This document shows positions 23,771-32,425 of a stretch of DNA of 33,192 bases, piece by piece. The stretch comes from Ruminococcus sp. (lineage in GTDB: Bacteria > Bacillota > Clostridia > Lachnospirales > Lachnospiraceae). Position 1 is the first letter of the stretch; each line of letters begins with the position of its first letter. A program made the position numbers and the translations under genes. The stretch is from NCBI GenBank assembly GCA_020024635.1, contig JAHHTL010000026.1, positions 1-33,192 of the forward strand. The letters are read 5' to 3'. The notes beneath the pieces are model-generated. The model saw only the letters and a program-made list of their open reading frames with translations. It was not told the DNA's origin and searched no databases.

Positions 23771-25072
23771 TTATTTTGTCAATACTTCTTTTGCAATTAC
23801 ACCGGTATCAATCAATCTTTGTAGAGATTTTAAAATCCCAAGTTTTGCATGTGGCCACGTAAGTCCCCCTTGGAAATACACGGCATACGGAGGTTTGATT
23901 GGTCCATCTGCACTTAACTCGATAGAGGAGCCTTGCACAAATGCTCCTGCTGCCATAATAACATCGCTATCATACCCTGGCATTGGCCATGGTTCCGGGG
24001 TTACATAACTGTCAACAGGAGCCGCTGCCTGGATTCCTTGACAAAATCCAATTACCCCCTCTGGCGTTCCGAATTGTACTGCCTGTATAATATCATGACG
24101 GCTTTCACTTGCTGTTGGAACCACCTTATACCCCAATCTTTCGTAAATGTTTGCAGCAAACACGGCTCCTTTTACCGCACTGCATACAACTGTTGGAGCA
24201 AGGAAAAATCCTTGATAAAAAGCTGGCAATACCCCGAGTGTAGCCCCGACTTCTTTCCCAAGTCCTGGGGATGTCAGACGATATGCACAGTTTTCAATCA
24301 AATCTTCTCTTCCTGCAATATATCCCCCAATTGGTGCAAGTCCACCTCCTGGATTTTTGATTAAAGAACCAACCACCATATCCGCTCCAACATCGCTTGG
24401 CTCTCTTGTTTCCACAAACTCACCATAACAATTATCTACCATGCAAATAACATCTGGCTTTACACTCTTGATAAATGAAATCAGCTCTCCAATTTTCTCA
24501 ACCGAATAACTAGGACGAGTCTGATATCCTTTAGAGCGCTGAATGGTCACAAGTTTTGTCTTTTCATTGATTGCCTCTTTGATTGCTGGATAATCAAAAT
24601 ATCCATCTTCCAAAAGTTCTACCTGACGATAGGTTATTCCATATTCCGCCAGTGATCCTCTTGATTCTCTAATTCCAATGACTTCCTCTAGTGTATCATA
24701 AGGTTTCCCAACTGGAGAAAGTAGTTCATCCCCTGGTCTTAAATTTGCCGCAAGAGCCAAGGCAAGCGCATGGGTACCACAAGTAATCTGTGGACGAACC
24801 AGTGCTGCTTCTGTATGGAAGGTACTTGCATACACGCGTTCCAAGCAGTCTCTTCCCGTGTCATTATATCCATATCCTGTAGAAGTGCCTAGACTTGATT
24901 CACTTACTTGATTTTCTTGCATCGCGTGAATGACTTTTAGCTGATTATACTCTGCTGTTTTATCAAACTCTTGAAATCGTGGTTCTAATTCTTTTTCAAT
25001 GTTTTGTCCAAACTCCCATACTTCTTTGCTGATGCCGAGTTTCTCATACATGCCCAATACTTCTGTGTTCAT
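23771..25072 (-). CDS. YnbB-type PLP-dependent protein (methionine gamma-lyase family)
   Basis: This 433-residue fold-type I PLP protein is of the Met_gamma_lyase/aluminium-resistance family. The PLP aspartate is D213 (MVDNCYGEF) and the likely Schiff-base lysine is K239 in SLIKNPGGG. QRSKGYQTRPS (179-189) and ITCGTHALALAL are family marks. The true reaction is not established, since the name comes from fold similarity. GAGGG precedes the ATG. It follows miaA by 12 bases. In Bacillus, hfq lies between miaA and this gene, but here hfq is absent. Confidence 0.92.
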   Translation of the reverse strand: MNTEVLGMYEKLGISKEVWEFGQNIEKELEPRFQEFDKTAEYNQLKVIHAMQENQVSESSLGTSTGYGYNDTGRDCLERVYASTFHTEAALVRPQITCGTHALALALAANLRPGDELLSPVGKPYDTLEEVIGIRESRGSLAEYGITYRQVELLEDGYFDYPAIKEAINEKTKLVTIQRSKGYQTRPSYSVEKIGELISFIKSVKPDVICMVDNCYGEFVETREPSDVGADMVVGSLIKNPGGGLAPIGGYIAGREDLIENCAYRLTSPGLGKEVGATLGVLPAFYQGFFLAPTVVCSAVKGAVFAANIYERLGYKVVPTASESRHDIIQAVQFGTPEGVIGFCQGIQAAAPVDSYVTPEPWPMPGYDSDVIMAAGAFVQGSSIELSADGPIKPPYAVYFQGGLTWPHAKLGILKSLQRLIDTGVIAKEVLTK

Positions 25073-25084
25073 TTCTTTCCCTCT

Positions 25085-26038
25085 TTATTTTTCAATTATC
25101 TTTTTTTCTTTTAGTAATTCTAAGATCCATGTTAAAATCTTATTCTCATCATAATCAAATTTTTGTTTATCTAACCAGATCACGTCTTTTTCTCGCTTAA
25201 ACCAAGTCAACTGCCTTTTTGCAAAATGTCTGGTATCTCTTTTTAGAATATACACCGCCTCATCTAATGACAGTTCTTGATTCAAATAAGAAAGAATTTC
25301 CTTATACCCCAATCCCTGCATAGAAACCATATTCTTTGTATATCCTTTTTTCTTTAAACTTTCCACCTCATTTACCAGCCCTAGATCTAACATTTCATCT
25401 ACTCTTTGATCAATTCTTTGATACAATTTTTCGCGTGCATCATTCAATACAATGTATACAAAATTATAAGGAGATTCTTTTTGTCGTTCTCTTTCATTGT
25501 GTTCCGAAATTCTTTCTCCTGTCTGCTTATAAAATTCCAAAGCACGGATAACACGTTTTACATTGTTCTTGTGAATTTCCTGTGCCGCTTTTTCATCCAC
25601 CTCTTCTAAAAGTTCATGGAGATAAACAGCCCCTTTCTCTTGTGCCAGTGTTTCTAAATATTCACGATACGTCAAATCTGTTTCTTGCTCATTAAAATCA
25701 ATATCATAGAGCAATGCTTGGATATAAAATCCTGTACCTCCAACTACAATTGGAATCTTTCCCTTTGCATAGATTTCATCCATCGCTTCTTTTGCCATTT
25801 GCTGAAATTTCACTACATGAAATTCTTCCTCTGGCTCTAACACATCGATTAGATGATGCGGAACTCCCTGCATTTCCTCTTTTGTAATTTTGGCTGAACC
25901 AATGTCCATATGTTTGTAAACCTGCATGGAATCCGCCGAGATAATTTCTCCACCAATTGCTTTGGCAAGTAAAATAGATGCCTTTGTTTTTCCAACGGCT
26001 GTAGGACCTGTTAATATAATCAATGGTTTTTTTATCAT
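25085..26038 (-). CDS. miaA: tRNA dimethylallyltransferase MiaA
   Basis: This 317-residue enzyme adds a dimethylallyl group to A37 of tRNAs that read UNN codons. It has the Walker A loop GPTAVGKT (11-18) and the EIISADSMQVYKHMDIGSAK region with catalytic D36. VVGGTGFYIQALL and the C-terminal RHFAKRQLTWFKRE tRNA-binding segment complete the family pattern. It begins 2 bases after the mutL stop. MiaB, encoded at the head of the same block, methylthiolates the product, so both steps of ms2i6A synthesis flank mutSL. Confidence 0.96.
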   Translation of the reverse strand: MIKKPLIILTGPTAVGKTKASILLAKAIGGEIISADSMQVYKHMDIGSAKITKEEMQGVPHHLIDVLEPEEEFHVVKFQQMAKEAMDEIYAKGKIPIVVGGTGFYIQALLYDIDFNEQETDLTYREYLETLAQEKGAVYLHELLEEVDEKAAQEIHKNNVKRVIRALEFYKQTGERISEHNERERQKESPYNFVYIVLNDAREKLYQRIDQRVDEMLDLGLVNEVESLKKKGYTKNMVSMQGLGYKEILSYLNQELSLDEAVYILKRDTRHFAKRQLTWFKREKDVIWLDKQKFDYDENKILTWILELLKEKKIIEK

Positions 26039-26040
26039 TT

Positions 26041-27999
26041 CTAAACAATCCTCTTAAATTTCTTTTCCAGTTCTCGTTTTGTCATTGCGATAATAGTCGG
26101 ACGTCCGTGTGGACAATGATATGGATTATCAAGTGTTAATAGTTCTCCTATCAAATGATCTGCTTCCTGCATAGATAATCTATTATTTCCTTTTACCGCT
26201 GCTTTACAAGACATAGAAGCCACTTTTTCATCTAGCATCTCCGGTGTCATCGACGTGGAAAGTCCATCTGCCATCTCGTCGATCATTTCAATCAATAGAT
26301 CTTTTTTTGCAATAGAAAACAAATTATCCGGAACGGCTCTCACTGCATATTCCTCCCCACCAAATGGTTCTATTTCAAAACCTATGGCCGCAAAACGATT
26401 CTTATGTTCCTCTAAAAGTTGAGCTTCTCGCATAGAGAGACTTAAAATGATCGGAGGACTTAAATACTGCGAAGTAAAGGTTCGATCTTTCATTTCTTTT
26501 AACGTTCTTTCATATAACACTCGTTCATGCGCTGCATGCTGATCAATAATATACAAACTGTTGTTAAATTCTATCAACCAATATGTTTCAAACAGCTGTC
26601 CGATCAAATGATAGTCTGCTTTCACTTCTCGCTTTAAAAGATGCTCTTCAAACAAATTCATTTGCTCTGGTTTTGTGGTATATTTTACCTCTTCTTTAAT
26701 TTCAGATGTTTGCGCCTGTAATCGCGTTTCTTCTCTCTCTTCTTTTACGGGAACCACTTCTTTCGAACTTTCTTTTGGCAATGATTTTACATTTGTATGT
26801 TGGTCTTGTTGGTGACTTGCATACACTCGTTCTCTCATTTTTTCTAAGAAATATTCTTCGTCCATTTTCGGTGGAATTGCCTCTAGCGTTGTTGGAACTG
26901 CTGAAGATTGTACCGTTCCTTTGGGTTTTAGCAGAAAAGGACTTTCTTTTTTTCTTTCGTTGCTTTCCACTGTACTTACTGGTTCCGGAGCTTCAACTAC
27001 AGGAATAAGTTCTGGTTCTAACAATGTTCGATGAACCGCTTCAAATACCGTTTGATATACCATTTGCTGATTTTGAAAACGTAATTCCATTTTTGTTGGA
27101 TGGACATTGACATCAATTTCTTCCCCTTCTACTTGAAAGTGGAGTACAACAAACGGGAATTTATGTTGCATTACAAAATCACGATACCCATCTTCCACAG
27201 CTTTTGATAGCATGGAACTTTTTACATACCGCCCATTCACAAAAAAGTTTTCAAAATTTCGATTGGATCGATTAATGACAGGCTTCCCAAGATAGCCTTT
27301 GATATGTAGTCCATACTGTACATAATCAATTTCCACCAAGTTTGCAGTAATTTCTCGACCATATATGTTGTAAATGACATCTTTTAGGTTCCCATTTCCG
27401 GATGTTCTTAATTTCTCCTGATTGTTACTGATAAACCGAAACGCAACTTCTGGATGTGACAAGGCTAAATGCATGAGCAATTCCTGAATATGTCCTGCTT
27501 CTGTCATGGCTGTTTTTAGAAATTTTCTTCTTGCCGGCACGTTATAAAACAGCTGATGAACTAAAAAGGTAGTTCCATCTGGCGCTCCTGTATCTTCCAT
27601 AGAAATTTCTTTCCCACCTTCAATCACGTATTTTGTCCCAAACACATCTTCTTTTGTTTTTGTGATAAGTTCTGTTTTTGTGACAGCAGCAATACTTGAG
27701 AGTGCCTCGCCTCGAAATCCCAAAGAATGAATGGTAAGTAAATCTTCCACATTGCGAATCTTGCTAGTAGAATGTCTCAAAAATGCATATGGTACATCCT
27801 CTCTCGCAATCCCGCATCCGTTATCTGAAATACGAATTAAGGAAATCCCACCTTCTTTAATTTCCACGGTAACAGAAGATGCTTTCGCATCAATTGCATT
27901 TTCTACAAGTTCTTTTACCACAGAAGCCGGGCGCTCAATCACTTCTCCTGCTGCAATCTTATCTATTGTAATCTGATCCAAAACTTGAATTTTTGACAT
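26041..27999 (-). CDS. mutL: DNA mismatch repair protein MutL (endonuclease-type)
   Basis: This 652-residue protein has an N-terminal GHKL ATPase (ELVENAIDA, SDNGCGI, HSTSKI, GFRGEALSSIA), a variable charged linker (about 340-460) and a C-terminal domain. That domain keeps the endonuclease metal motif DQHAAHERVLYE (from residue 486), an SCKAAVKG motif and CPHGRPT. It therefore belongs to the nicking MutL class of bacteria without MutH. It couples mismatch recognition by MutS to strand incision. It follows mutS by 23 bases. Confidence 0.97.
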   Translation of the reverse strand: MSKIQVLDQITIDKIAAGEVIERPASVVKELVENAIDAKASSVTVEIKEGGISLIRISDNGCGIAREDVPYAFLRHSTSKIRNVEDLLTIHSLGFRGEALSSIAAVTKTELITKTKEDVFGTKYVIEGGKEISMEDTGAPDGTTFLVHQLFYNVPARRKFLKTAMTEAGHIQELLMHLALSHPEVAFRFISNNQEKLRTSGNGNLKDVIYNIYGREITANLVEIDYVQYGLHIKGYLGKPVINRSNRNFENFFVNGRYVKSSMLSKAVEDGYRDFVMQHKFPFVVLHFQVEGEEIDVNVHPTKMELRFQNQQMVYQTVFEAVHRTLLEPELIPVVEAPEPVSTVESNERKKESPFLLKPKGTVQSSAVPTTLEAIPPKMDEEYFLEKMRERVYASHQQDQHTNVKSLPKESSKEVVPVKEEREETRLQAQTSEIKEEVKYTTKPEQMNLFEEHLLKREVKADYHLIGQLFETYWLIEFNNSLYIIDQHAAHERVLYERTLKEMKDRTFTSQYLSPPIILSLSMREAQLLEEHKNRFAAIGFEIEPFGGEEYAVRAVPDNLFSIAKKDLLIEMIDEMADGLSTSMTPEMLDEKVASMSCKAAVKGNNRLSMQEADHLIGELLTLDNPYHCPHGRPTIIAMTKRELEKKFKRIV

Positions 28000-28022
28000 C
28001 TTCTATCACATCCTTTTCATTA

Positions 28023-30674
28023 CTACCAACGATTTTTCAATTTGTTTTGCAATCGATAAATTGTATTTAAAGCATCCACTGGTGTCATATTTCCCACATC
28101 TATATTTTTTAATTCTTCCAAAACATCTGTATCTTTTACGGTATCGAACAAAGACATTTGTGCAAGATCCACCTCGTCATATTTTTTTGCCTTGCATTTT
28201 TTCTTTGAATGATGTTCTTTTACCGAAATTTCACTCACTTTTGCAGTGATGTCTTCCTCGCTTAATTCTTCTACAATCTCCTTTGCACGATCAATGACAA
28301 GATCTGGAACCCCTGCAAGCTTTGCTACTTGAATCCCATAACTTTTGTCTGCTCCACCTTTTACAATTTTTCGCAGAAATACAATGTCATCCCCTTTTTC
28401 TTTTACCGCAATACAATAATTATTGACATTATCAATTTTACCTTCTAATTCTGTTAGTTCGTGATAATGGGTTGCAAATAACGTTTTTGCTCCAAGCAGT
28501 TTTGAATCGGAAATGTATTCTACCACTGCCCATGCAATTGATAGACCGTCAAAGGTACTGGTTCCTCTTCCGATTTCATCAAGAATCAACAGACTTTTGC
28601 TGGTTGCATTGCGAAGAATATTGGCCACTTCTGTCATCTCTACCATAAAAGTACTTTGACCACACGCAAGATCATCCGAGGCTCCAACTCTTGTAAAAAT
28701 ACGATCCACCAGACCAATATTCGCGGAAGAAGCCGGAACAAAGGAGCCAATTTGTGCCATCAACACAATCAAAGCGGCTTGTCGCATGTACGTTGACTTT
28801 CCTGCCATATTAGGTCCTGTGATAATCGATACTCGTTGTTTTTTGTCATCCAAATAAGTGTCATTTGAAATAAACATATCGTTTGGAATCATCTTTTCAA
28901 CAACCGGATGACGTCCTCCTTTAATATCTATGATTCCTTTGTCATTCATCTTCGGACGCACGTAATTATTTTGTTCTGCCACAAGCGCAAACGAAGCAAA
29001 CGCATCTAAAGCCGCAACCGCCTTGGCTGTCTTTTGGATACGCTCCACTTCTGCAGCAATCGTATCACGTACTGTACAAAACAACTCATATTCTAATGAA
29101 TAGAGCTTGTCTTCTGCTCCAAGAATCGTATCTTCTAATTCCTTGAGTTCTGGTGTGATATATCGTTCTGCATTCGCAAGTGTTTGTTTTCTTGTATAAT
29201 AGTCCGGCACCAAGTCCTTGTAAGAATTGGTAACCTCAAGATAGTATCCAAATACTTTGTTATATTTGATCTTCATGGTCTTGATGCCAGTCTTTTCTCG
29301 TTCCTCTTCTTCTAATTTTGCCAGCCAATTTTTTCCTTCTGACTTTGCCTGACGAAGTCGATCCACCTCTTCGTGATACCCTTCTTTTATAATTCCCCCT
29401 TCTTTCATGGCCAAAGGTGGATTTTCCGTAATTGATTGTTCAATCAAATGACACAAATCTTCTAGCGGATCTAAATCTTGTAAAATTTCCTGTATCAGAG
29501 GAGATTTCATTTCCTCTAATAGGTAGCAGATTGAAGGCAGCATGGCTAAAGAAGTCTGAAACGCCGTCAAATCTCTCGGATTTGCTGTCCCATAGGCAAT
29601 TCTCGTAATGAGTCTTTCCAAATCGTAAACAGGAGAAAGGTACTCTCGAATTTCTTCTCTGGAAATAGCCATATCTTTTAATTCCTCTACTGCATCTAAA
29701 CGTTTAAGAATTTCCTTCTTTTCAATGAGAGGCTGTTCAATATATTTTCGGAGCGTTCGAGCGCCCATGGCTGTTTTCGTCTTATCTAGCACCCACAAAA
29801 GAGAGCCTCGTTTTTGCTTCTCTCGAAGAGTTTCTGTTAATTCCAGATTTCTTCTTGTGGAACTATCTAACATCATGTATTTGCTTGTCACATATGGGGT
29901 AATATGAGTCAACTGAGCCAATGAATTTTTCTGTGTCTCCTGAAGATACTGTAATAGTGCTCCGGCGCTTATAATTCCACAGTCATAATCTTCTAACCCT
30001 AGCCCACTAAACGTAGAAACTTTGAAATGTTCTAAAAGTTTTTTCTTACAGATGGCATCATCAAAATACCAGGATTCCAAGGAATACACCATAATTCCTA
30101 GCCTGCCTTTTAAATCTTCAATATCTACTCCGCTCATATAAAATGATTCGTTACAGATAATTTCCGATGGCATAAATTTATATAATTCATCTAAAAGTTT
30201 TGCACTGTCTGATATCTCTGTCACAAAATAATCTCCAGTCGTAATATCTACAATGGATAACCCATAGCGGTCTTCTAGATATACGATACACATTAAATAA
30301 TTGTTCTTTGAATCGTCTAGAGCCTGAGGGGCAAGATTCGTTCCGGGAGTTACAATTCTTGTAACTTCTCTCTTTACAAGTCCCTTTGCTTGTTTTGGGT
30401 CTTCTACCTGTTCGCAAATTGCTACTTTATACCCCTTTGAGACAAGACGATTAAGATAGGTATCTACAGCGTGATAAGGAACGCCACACATTGGTGCACG
30501 TTCCTCAAGTCCGCAACTTTTTCCTGTCAATGTCAACTCTAGTTCTCTGGATGTTATTTTCGCATCTTCAAAAAACATCTCATAAAAATCACCGAGTCGA
30601 TAAAATAAAATGCAGTCTGGATACTGTTCTTTTGTCTCCATATATTTCTGCATCATTGGTGTTAATTCTCCCAC
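28023..30674 (-). CDS. mutS: DNA mismatch repair protein MutS
   Basis: At 883 residues this is the normal length for MutS. The mismatch-reading loop is near the start (GDFYEMFFEDA). The ATPase has Walker A GPNMAGKST (620-628), Walker B LLILDEIGRGTSTFDG and the GVASDDL/GASDDLACGQSTFMVEM signature. The end (DALNTIYRLQNKLKNRW) matches the C-terminal tetramerisation helix. The start is a GTG preceded by GGGAG at 7 bases. It clamps mismatched DNA and recruits MutL, encoded next. Confidence 0.97.
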   Translation of the reverse strand: MGELTPMMQKYMETKEQYPDCILFYRLGDFYEMFFEDAKITSRELELTLTGKSCGLEERAPMCGVPYHAVDTYLNRLVSKGYKVAICEQVEDPKQAKGLVKREVTRIVTPGTNLAPQALDDSKNNYLMCIVYLEDRYGLSIVDITTGDYFVTEISDSAKLLDELYKFMPSEIICNESFYMSGVDIEDLKGRLGIMVYSLESWYFDDAICKKKLLEHFKVSTFSGLGLEDYDCGIISAGALLQYLQETQKNSLAQLTHITPYVTSKYMMLDSSTRRNLELTETLREKQKRGSLLWVLDKTKTAMGARTLRKYIEQPLIEKKEILKRLDAVEELKDMAISREEIREYLSPVYDLERLITRIAYGTANPRDLTAFQTSLAMLPSICYLLEEMKSPLIQEILQDLDPLEDLCHLIEQSITENPPLAMKEGGIIKEGYHEEVDRLRQAKSEGKNWLAKLEEEEREKTGIKTMKIKYNKVFGYYLEVTNSYKDLVPDYYTRKQTLANAERYITPELKELEDTILGAEDKLYSLEYELFCTVRDTIAAEVERIQKTAKAVAALDAFASFALVAEQNNYVRPKMNDKGIIDIKGGRHPVVEKMIPNDMFISNDTYLDDKKQRVSIITGPNMAGKSTYMRQAALIVLMAQIGSFVPASSANIGLVDRIFTRVGASDDLACGQSTFMVEMTEVANILRNATSKSLLILDEIGRGTSTFDGLSIAWAVVEYISDSKLLGAKTLFATHYHELTELEGKIDNVNNYCIAVKEKGDDIVFLRKIVKGGADKSYGIQVAKLAGVPDLVIDRAKEIVEELSEEDITAKVSEISVKEHHSKKKCKAKKYDEVDLAQMSLFDTVKDTDVLEELKNIDVGNMTPVDALNTIYRLQNKLKNRW

Positions 30675-30719
30675 GTTTTTTCTCCCTTTCGGTTCATTCG
30701 TATCAATTCCACTTACTTT

Positions 30720-32213
30720 TTATGCTTCTACCAGTTCTCCAATATAATAGAAACCTTTGCACTCGTTTAATTTCACGGTTACAATCTTTCCAATCATGTT
30801 TTCATCTCCTGGAAAATGCACAAGAATATTATTGCTCATTCTTCCTGTCACAAGAGACGAATCATGGTCATTGATGTTCTCCACTAATACATCTTGGATG
30901 CTTCCTGTGTGAACACTGCATACTTCGGCTGAAATCTGCTGTACTTCTTTTAAAAGGCGGTCAAAACGGTCTTTGATAATATCTTCTGGAACTTGATCTT
31001 CCATTGCAGCAGCTGGCGTTCCTGTACGTTTGGAGTAAATAAAAGTAAACGCACTGTCGTAGCGTACTCTTTTTACTACATCCATTGTTTCGAGGAAATC
31101 CTCCTCTGTTTCCCCCGGAAAACCTACAATAATATCTGTTGTAAGGGAAAGATCTGGTACCGCTGCTCGTATTTTATCCACCAATTCCAAATATCCTTCT
31201 TTTGTGTAATGGCGGTTCATTTTCTTTAAAATTCTTGTACTTCCTGATTGAACTGGAAGGTGAAGATGTTTACATATTTTTTTAGAAGTCCGCATCACTT
31301 CGATCAATTCATCAGAAAGATCCTTTGGATGAGAAGTCATAAAACGTATTCTTTCGAGCCCTTCTATTTGCTCCACTCTTTGAAGGAGCTGCGCAAAGGT
31401 AATTGGTTGTTCCAAATTTTTTCCATAAGAATTGACATTCTGCCCAAGTAGCATGACTTCCACAACACCATCGGCTACCAATCGTTTTATTTCATTTATA
31501 ATAGCTTCTGGATCACGACTTCTCTCTCGACCACGCACATAAGGAACAATACAATAACTGCAAAAATTGTTACAGCCAAATGTAATATTTACACCAGATT
31601 TAAATGGGAATTTTCTTTCACTCGGAAGATTCTCTACAATTTTATCTGTATTTTCCCATATATCAATTGTCATACGATCATTTTCAATTCGATTTACAAT
31701 CAGTTCCGCAAATTTATAAATGTTGTGGGTACCGAAAATAAGATCTACAAAGCGATAACTCTTCTTTAACTTTTCTACCACTTTTGGTTCTTGCATCATG
31801 CATCCACAAAGTGCAATCATCATGTGAGGATTTTTCTTCTTGACACAATTTAGTTGTCCAAGTCTTCCATAAACACGAAGATTGGCATTTTCTCTTACAG
31901 TGCAGGTATTGTAGATTACAAAGTCTGCTTTTTCCTCATCTTGTTCCTCTACATAACCGATTTCTTCTAAAATTCCCACTAACTTTTCTGAATCACGCGC
32001 ATTCATTTGGCAACCGAACGTTTGCGTAGAAAAACGAAGTGGTCGTCCTAATTTATCCGATAACTCTTGTACATATTTTTTCGCTTTCGCCATATAATAG
32101 TACTGTCTTTGTGGTTCCATCTGTGGAGCTGGAACTTCCAAATCAATCTCATTTAAATTTATTTTGTGTAACTGCTCAGATGTTATTTCATTTAAATCTA
32201 TTTTATCACTCAT
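30720..32213 (-). CDS. miaB: tRNA-2-methylthio-N6-dimethylallyladenosine synthase MiaB
   Basis: This 497-residue radical SAM methylthiotransferase has an N-terminal UPF0004 domain with cluster cysteines C68, C104 and C138. The radical SAM CxxxCxxC motif follows at C214, C218 and C221 (GCNNFCSYC). A C-terminal TRAM domain (about 430-497) binds tRNA. It acts on i6A37 made by MiaA. The first about 50 residues form a charged extension. The frame extends to 32240, but GAGG six bases before ATG 32213 favours that start. It is the first gene of the long minus-strand block. Confidence 0.96.
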   Translation of the reverse strand: MSDKIDLNEITSEQLHKINLNEIDLEVPAPQMEPQRQYYYMAKAKKYVQELSDKLGRPLRFSTQTFGCQMNARDSEKLVGILEEIGYVEEQDEEKADFVIYNTCTVRENANLRVYGRLGQLNCVKKKNPHMMIALCGCMMQEPKVVEKLKKSYRFVDLIFGTHNIYKFAELIVNRIENDRMTIDIWENTDKIVENLPSERKFPFKSGVNITFGCNNFCSYCIVPYVRGRERSRDPEAIINEIKRLVADGVVEVMLLGQNVNSYGKNLEQPITFAQLLQRVEQIEGLERIRFMTSHPKDLSDELIEVMRTSKKICKHLHLPVQSGSTRILKKMNRHYTKEGYLELVDKIRAAVPDLSLTTDIIVGFPGETEEDFLETMDVVKRVRYDSAFTFIYSKRTGTPAAAMEDQVPEDIIKDRFDRLLKEVQQISAEVCSVHTGSIQDVLVENINDHDSSLVTGRMSNNILVHFPGDENMIGKIVTVKLNECKGFYYIGELVEA

Positions 32214-32256
32214 TTTTTTCCTCATTTCACATCTATACATATAATTTAACTAATAA

Positions 32257-32285
32257 AGTATAGCATAGCTTTTGATTCTTGTAAA
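32257..32285 (-). promoter_or_regulatory. Promoter of the miaB-mutSL block
   Basis: Minus-strand -35 TTTACA (32285-32280), a 17-base spacer ending in TGC, and -10 TATACT (32262-32257): 5 of 6 matches in both boxes plus an extended -10. It lies 43 bases before the miaB start. Confidence 0.75.
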
Positions 32286-32374
32286 TTTTAACTTTTGAAG
32301 ATATGTTGATGACTTTTGATAATATCCCCACAAACGATTGACTTAAAGCCTAAAATTAGTACTTCTCTAGTCCA

Positions 32375-32419
32375 AAAAGGATATTGCAACAACGCTTCTT
32401 CCGTCTGCAATATCCTTTT
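32375..32419 (-). terminator. Terminator of the EssC gene
   Basis: A perfect 14-base inverted repeat, AAAAGGATATTGCA (32375-32388) with TGCAATATCCTTTT (32406-32419), and a 17-base loop. On the minus strand the stem ends in TTTTT (32378-32374), a few bases after the EssC stop. The rest of the 212-base gap to miaB holds only the miaB promoter. Confidence 0.82.
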
Positions 32420-32425
32420 CCTCTT

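Noticed and set aside
23933..24364. 143-residue plus-strand frame opposite the YnbB-type gene
   Set aside because: It lies wholly antisense within a well-conserved PLP enzyme, shows Cys/Trp/His-rich nonsense composition and has no ribosome binding site.
30491..30874. 127-residue plus-strand frame over the mutS start and miaB end
   Set aside because: It is antisense to two conserved genes and has no domain-like pattern; it is a shadow frame.
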